Assembly (NCBI RefSeq): GCF_021458635.1
Contig: NZ_JAIRDQ010000006.1
Coordinates: forward strand, 459,042-523,041
Direction: 5' to 3'
Source: Bradyrhizobium monzae
GTDB taxonomy: Bacteria; Pseudomonadota; Alphaproteobacteria; Rhizobiales; Xanthobacteraceae
DNA: 64,000 nucleotides
Shown here: one piece after another, positions 62,457 to 64,000 of the stretch
Layout of the letters: every line of letters starts with the position of its first letter
How positions within the stretch are numbered: position 1 is the stretch's first letter
The notes under the pieces: generated by a model
Databases searched by the model: none
What the model saw: the letters and a program-made list of their open reading frames with translations, nothing else
What the model was told of the DNA's origin: nothing
Program-made: the position numbers and the translations under genes

Positions 62457-62660
62457 TCAACGCCCGTAGATGTACGGGGGAAGCGCGTCGGTACAGCCTT
62501 CGCAATTACGCCAGTTGCGCTCGACGCGCGATTTGAAGGTGTAACGAAGTCGAACCGCCCTTCGAGGCTGAAAATTAGTTCAGGGTCATAATCGTAATGA
62601 CTCCGACGCAAAAAAAGAAAATAGGCTGCAATCAACAAGAATAAATAGTGGGAGGAGTAC

Positions 62661-62918
62661 ATGGATACTGCGGGTCGCCTGCGCGCGATGGCAGTGTTGT
62701 GCCGTCAGACAGCCGCGCGTCATCCTGATCGAAGTTGGAAACTGCTCGCCGAAGCCGAGTATTGGGAGCATTTGGCCAACGATGCAGCGCTCGATCATTT
62801 CGACCACTGCTCCGTTTGCTCGCCGCTTCCTGGAGCGCGCAGTGTCACACAACCGGCCGCGGCACCGCGGAGTGACTGCGAAACAAATAGTTTGTTAGCG
62901 TCTGTGTGCCTAACTTGA
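62661..62918 (+). CDS. Small hypothetical protein (MDTAGRLRAM type)
   Basis: An 85-residue protein beginning MDTAGRLRAMAVLCRQTAAR and including PDRSWKLLAEAEYWEHLAND. The first 50 residues look like a helical unit of a type frequently annotated as hypothetical in Bradyrhizobium; a CSVC pair follows. The ATG follows GGGAGGAGTAC, a strong ribosome site. The C-terminal third looks low-complexity and may be extended past the conserved part. Upstream 62570-62660 is unusually AT-rich. Confidence 0.6.
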   Translation: MDTAGRLRAMAVLCRQTAARHPDRSWKLLAEAEYWEHLANDAALDHFDHCSVCSPLPGARSVTQPAAAPRSDCETNSLLASVCLT

Positions 62919-62964
62919 TGAGTGCCGCCCACCGCCGATTGCGGCACATTGGAATGGGAATGCC

Positions 62965-63006
62965 GGCCCCGGCTGTTGCCCCCAATCCTGCGGCTGGGGC
63001 CGTTTT
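62965..63006 (+). terminator. Weak terminator-like hairpin
   Basis: GGCCCCGGCTG pairs with CGGCTGGGGCC across a loop of about 15 bases with a mismatch, followed by GTTTT. It could end the small gene upstream; the loop and mismatch make it weak. Confidence 0.3.
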
Positions 63007-63043
63007 GCACTTTTCACAGTATCGTTCAACCCGCCCCACAACC

Positions 63044-63274
63044 ATGATTAGAGGCATCGCCATAGCGCTGTTCGGAATTGGGTTCCTTTCTCGGCTTGAT
63101 CGCGCGCTCTTCTACGGTCGCAATACCGAGGCCGCGCTCCGGCTCATGCGGGACATCAGCAGAGGCTTCGGACTGTGGGACACGGTGCGTGCGCCTTCGT
63201 TGATCGGGCAGCGCCCGCTACGGCTCCTACTTCTTCAACAATATTCCCTTCGTTCGCGCCATTCGCCTGACTGA
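63044..63274 (+). CDS. Small hypothetical protein with a hydrophobic N-terminus
   Basis: A possible 76-residue protein starting MIRGIAIALFGIGFLSRLDR, with a short hydrophobic helix and then YGRNTEAALRLMRDISRGFG. The second half is low-complexity. No convincing ribosome site. The opposite strand overlaps the HTH-like gene by about 48 bases at the 3' end. Confidence 0.35.
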   Translation: MIRGIAIALFGIGFLSRLDRALFYGRNTEAALRLMRDISRGFGLWDTVRAPSLIGQRPLRLLLLQQYSLRSRHSPD

Positions 63275-63391
63275 TCCGGCGTGGCGGCCCAATTCCGCGG
63301 CGATCTTCGATGCTCCAACGCCCCGCCGGGCCAGCCCGACCAACCGTCGAATCTCCTGCTCGGCCCATTGCTTTGGCTTCGGTGTTTTCAT
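63227..63391 (-). CDS. Small helix-turn-helix-like protein
   Basis: A 54-residue protein starting MKTPKPKQWAEQEIRRLVGL with the helix-turn-helix-like stretch GVGASKIAAELGRHAGSVRR, then MARTKGI. Resembles small GcrA/Myb-like or resolvase-type HTH domains. GGGGCC precedes the ATG at a weak distance. Its target is unknown. Confidence 0.55.
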   Translation of the reverse strand: MKTPKPKQWAEQEIRRLVGLARRGVGASKIAAELGRHAGSVRRMARTKGILLKK

Positions 63392-63553
63392 GGTACGGCC
63401 CCACGACCTGCACCACTTAACAACTGCGGCCAGGGGCCAGCACTTGGGAAATTTACGGGTGGCGCGCCCAGGTCGATATCCGCTTGTGGGCCTCAAGCGG
63501 ACTCTAGCTTAGGGGTAATAGGTTCTCGGTCCGGCACGGCATCGCGGGCAGCG

Positions 63554-63700
63554 CTATATGTCAGAGCCGATTGATCCGCAGGGCTGGAAGGTTTGGAGCG
63601 AGCGTCCGCGCAAGCACCCTTCATGTTTCTGGGCATAAGCAAGCACGCCCATGATAATCAAAGCCACTACGACAAATCCGGCTATGAGATTCTGCACCAT
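63554..63700 (-). CDS. Small single-pass membrane protein (48 residues)
   Basis: Short reading frame starting MVQNLIAGFVVVALIIMGVL, a hydrophobic membrane helix of about 19 residues, followed by AYAQKHEGCLRGRS and a Cys-containing tail ending TAG. GTGGAG lies 7-12 bases before the ATG as a ribosome site. The opposite strand frame here lacks any protein-like character. Could be a small inner-membrane peptide. Confidence 0.42.
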   Translation of the reverse strand: MVQNLIAGFVVVALIIMGVLAYAQKHEGCLRGRSLQTFQPCGSIGSDI

Positions 63701-63800
63701 GGCTGCCACTCCACGGGGTTAGCGCGGTACGAAGTAAGCGAACGCGCGGCCAAAGATAAAGCCAGTCCTGAATTAAGAGCACGACAGGTTGGCTCCGGCT

Positions 63801-64000
63801 AGAGCAAACTTCCGCTAAGGGTCAATCTCATCGTTTTCGCCCTCGACCGAAACTTCCGGTCTGCCCCCATTAACCGACATGCAGTTGCACCGCGTCAATG
63901 GAAGCGATGGGCCAAAATGCGAAGAACTCAATCTGAGCAAAGTGGGTCAGCAATGCCTCGGTAAGCGGACCTTTATGAAGCGGACAGCCAGTTCGCAGAT
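63801..64000. other. Non-coding end of window
   Basis: I see no gene in the last 200 bases. Sequence contains TTCCGCT/AGCGGA-like short inverted bits (ACTTCCGCTAAGGG; TAAGCGGACC, GAAGCGGACA). May be the border of another accessory gene beyond the window. Confidence 0.3.

Noticed and set aside
1..64000. CRISPR array, prophage or complete insertion sequence
   Set aside because: No regularly spaced direct repeats of 24-40 bases with unique spacers, no transposase or integrase frame; repeats seen are single palindromes in gaps.

Overview
The window reads as chromosome of a Bradyrhizobium-like alphaproteobacterium (order Hyphomicrobiales). The evidence is uniformly high GC with strong third-position GC bias, the argB / dapD-dapE / truA-fmt-def gene neighbourhood, a ChvG-ChvI two-component system followed by a short HprK, EIIA-Man and HPr, and several families of palindromic intergenic repeats of the kind dispersed through Bradyrhizobium genomes. 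The species call is inference from recognised families, not from a database comparison.

Layout. 1-8.5 kb: end of argB, a secreted DUF1036 protein, a HAD nucleotidase, dapD-dapE (lysine/peptidoglycan precursor), then truA-fmt-def on the minus strand facing rmuC across a 24-bp-phased cluster of CtrA-like boxes. 8.7-13.6 kb: AmpG-like permease and the minus-strand group dnaX-ebfC-recR with the SRP RNA gene just upstream. 13.6-16.9 kb: GlxA-type regulator divergent from an HD-domain enzyme plus catalase. 17.4-24.8 kb: polar amino-acid ABC transporter translationally coupled to an SDR and an enolase-superfamily enzyme, then HIT, NudC, a PfkB sugar kinase and an Lrp-type regulator with a perfect inverted repeat at its start. 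25-35 kb: phosphomannomutase, a MntA/HepT pair whose HepT is frameshifted, a retropepsin-like membrane protease, HrpB, UDP-glucose dehydrogenase, an acyltransferase, and a quinone reductase divergent from a LysR regulator. 35-46.8 kb: polA, two RhtB/LysE exporters, GST, pyrE, small secreted and unknown proteins, a stand-alone sigma region-1.1 peptide, glycogen phosphorylase and a thioesterase. 46.9-56.5 kb: pckA, a secreted TPR-CHAT protein, a HugZ-like protein, chvI-chvG-hprK-EIIA-HPr. 56.5-64 kb: a GT39-like membrane glycosyltransferase, lepA, and an accessory tail with a CadC/TPR regulator, a racemase remnant and several tiny genes.

How it works together. Most of the window is housekeeping: amino-acid and pyrimidine synthesis, translation, replication/repair and central carbon storage. 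ChvGI, HprK, EIIA and HPr form an envelope/nitrogen-carbon signalling block, and pckA nearby is the gluconeogenic gene classically next to chvI in rhizobia; here a TPR-CHAT gene and a HugZ-like gene lie between them. The most noteworthy observations are a DNA polymerase I whose 3'-5' exonuclease active-site residues all appear replaced, the phased CtrA-like array between def and rmuC, the frameshifted HepT toxin-family gene, the stand-alone sigma-1.1 peptide and the secreted TPR-CHAT protein. I did not find a clearly new multigene defence or biosynthetic system, CRISPR array, tRNA, prophage or complete insertion sequence.
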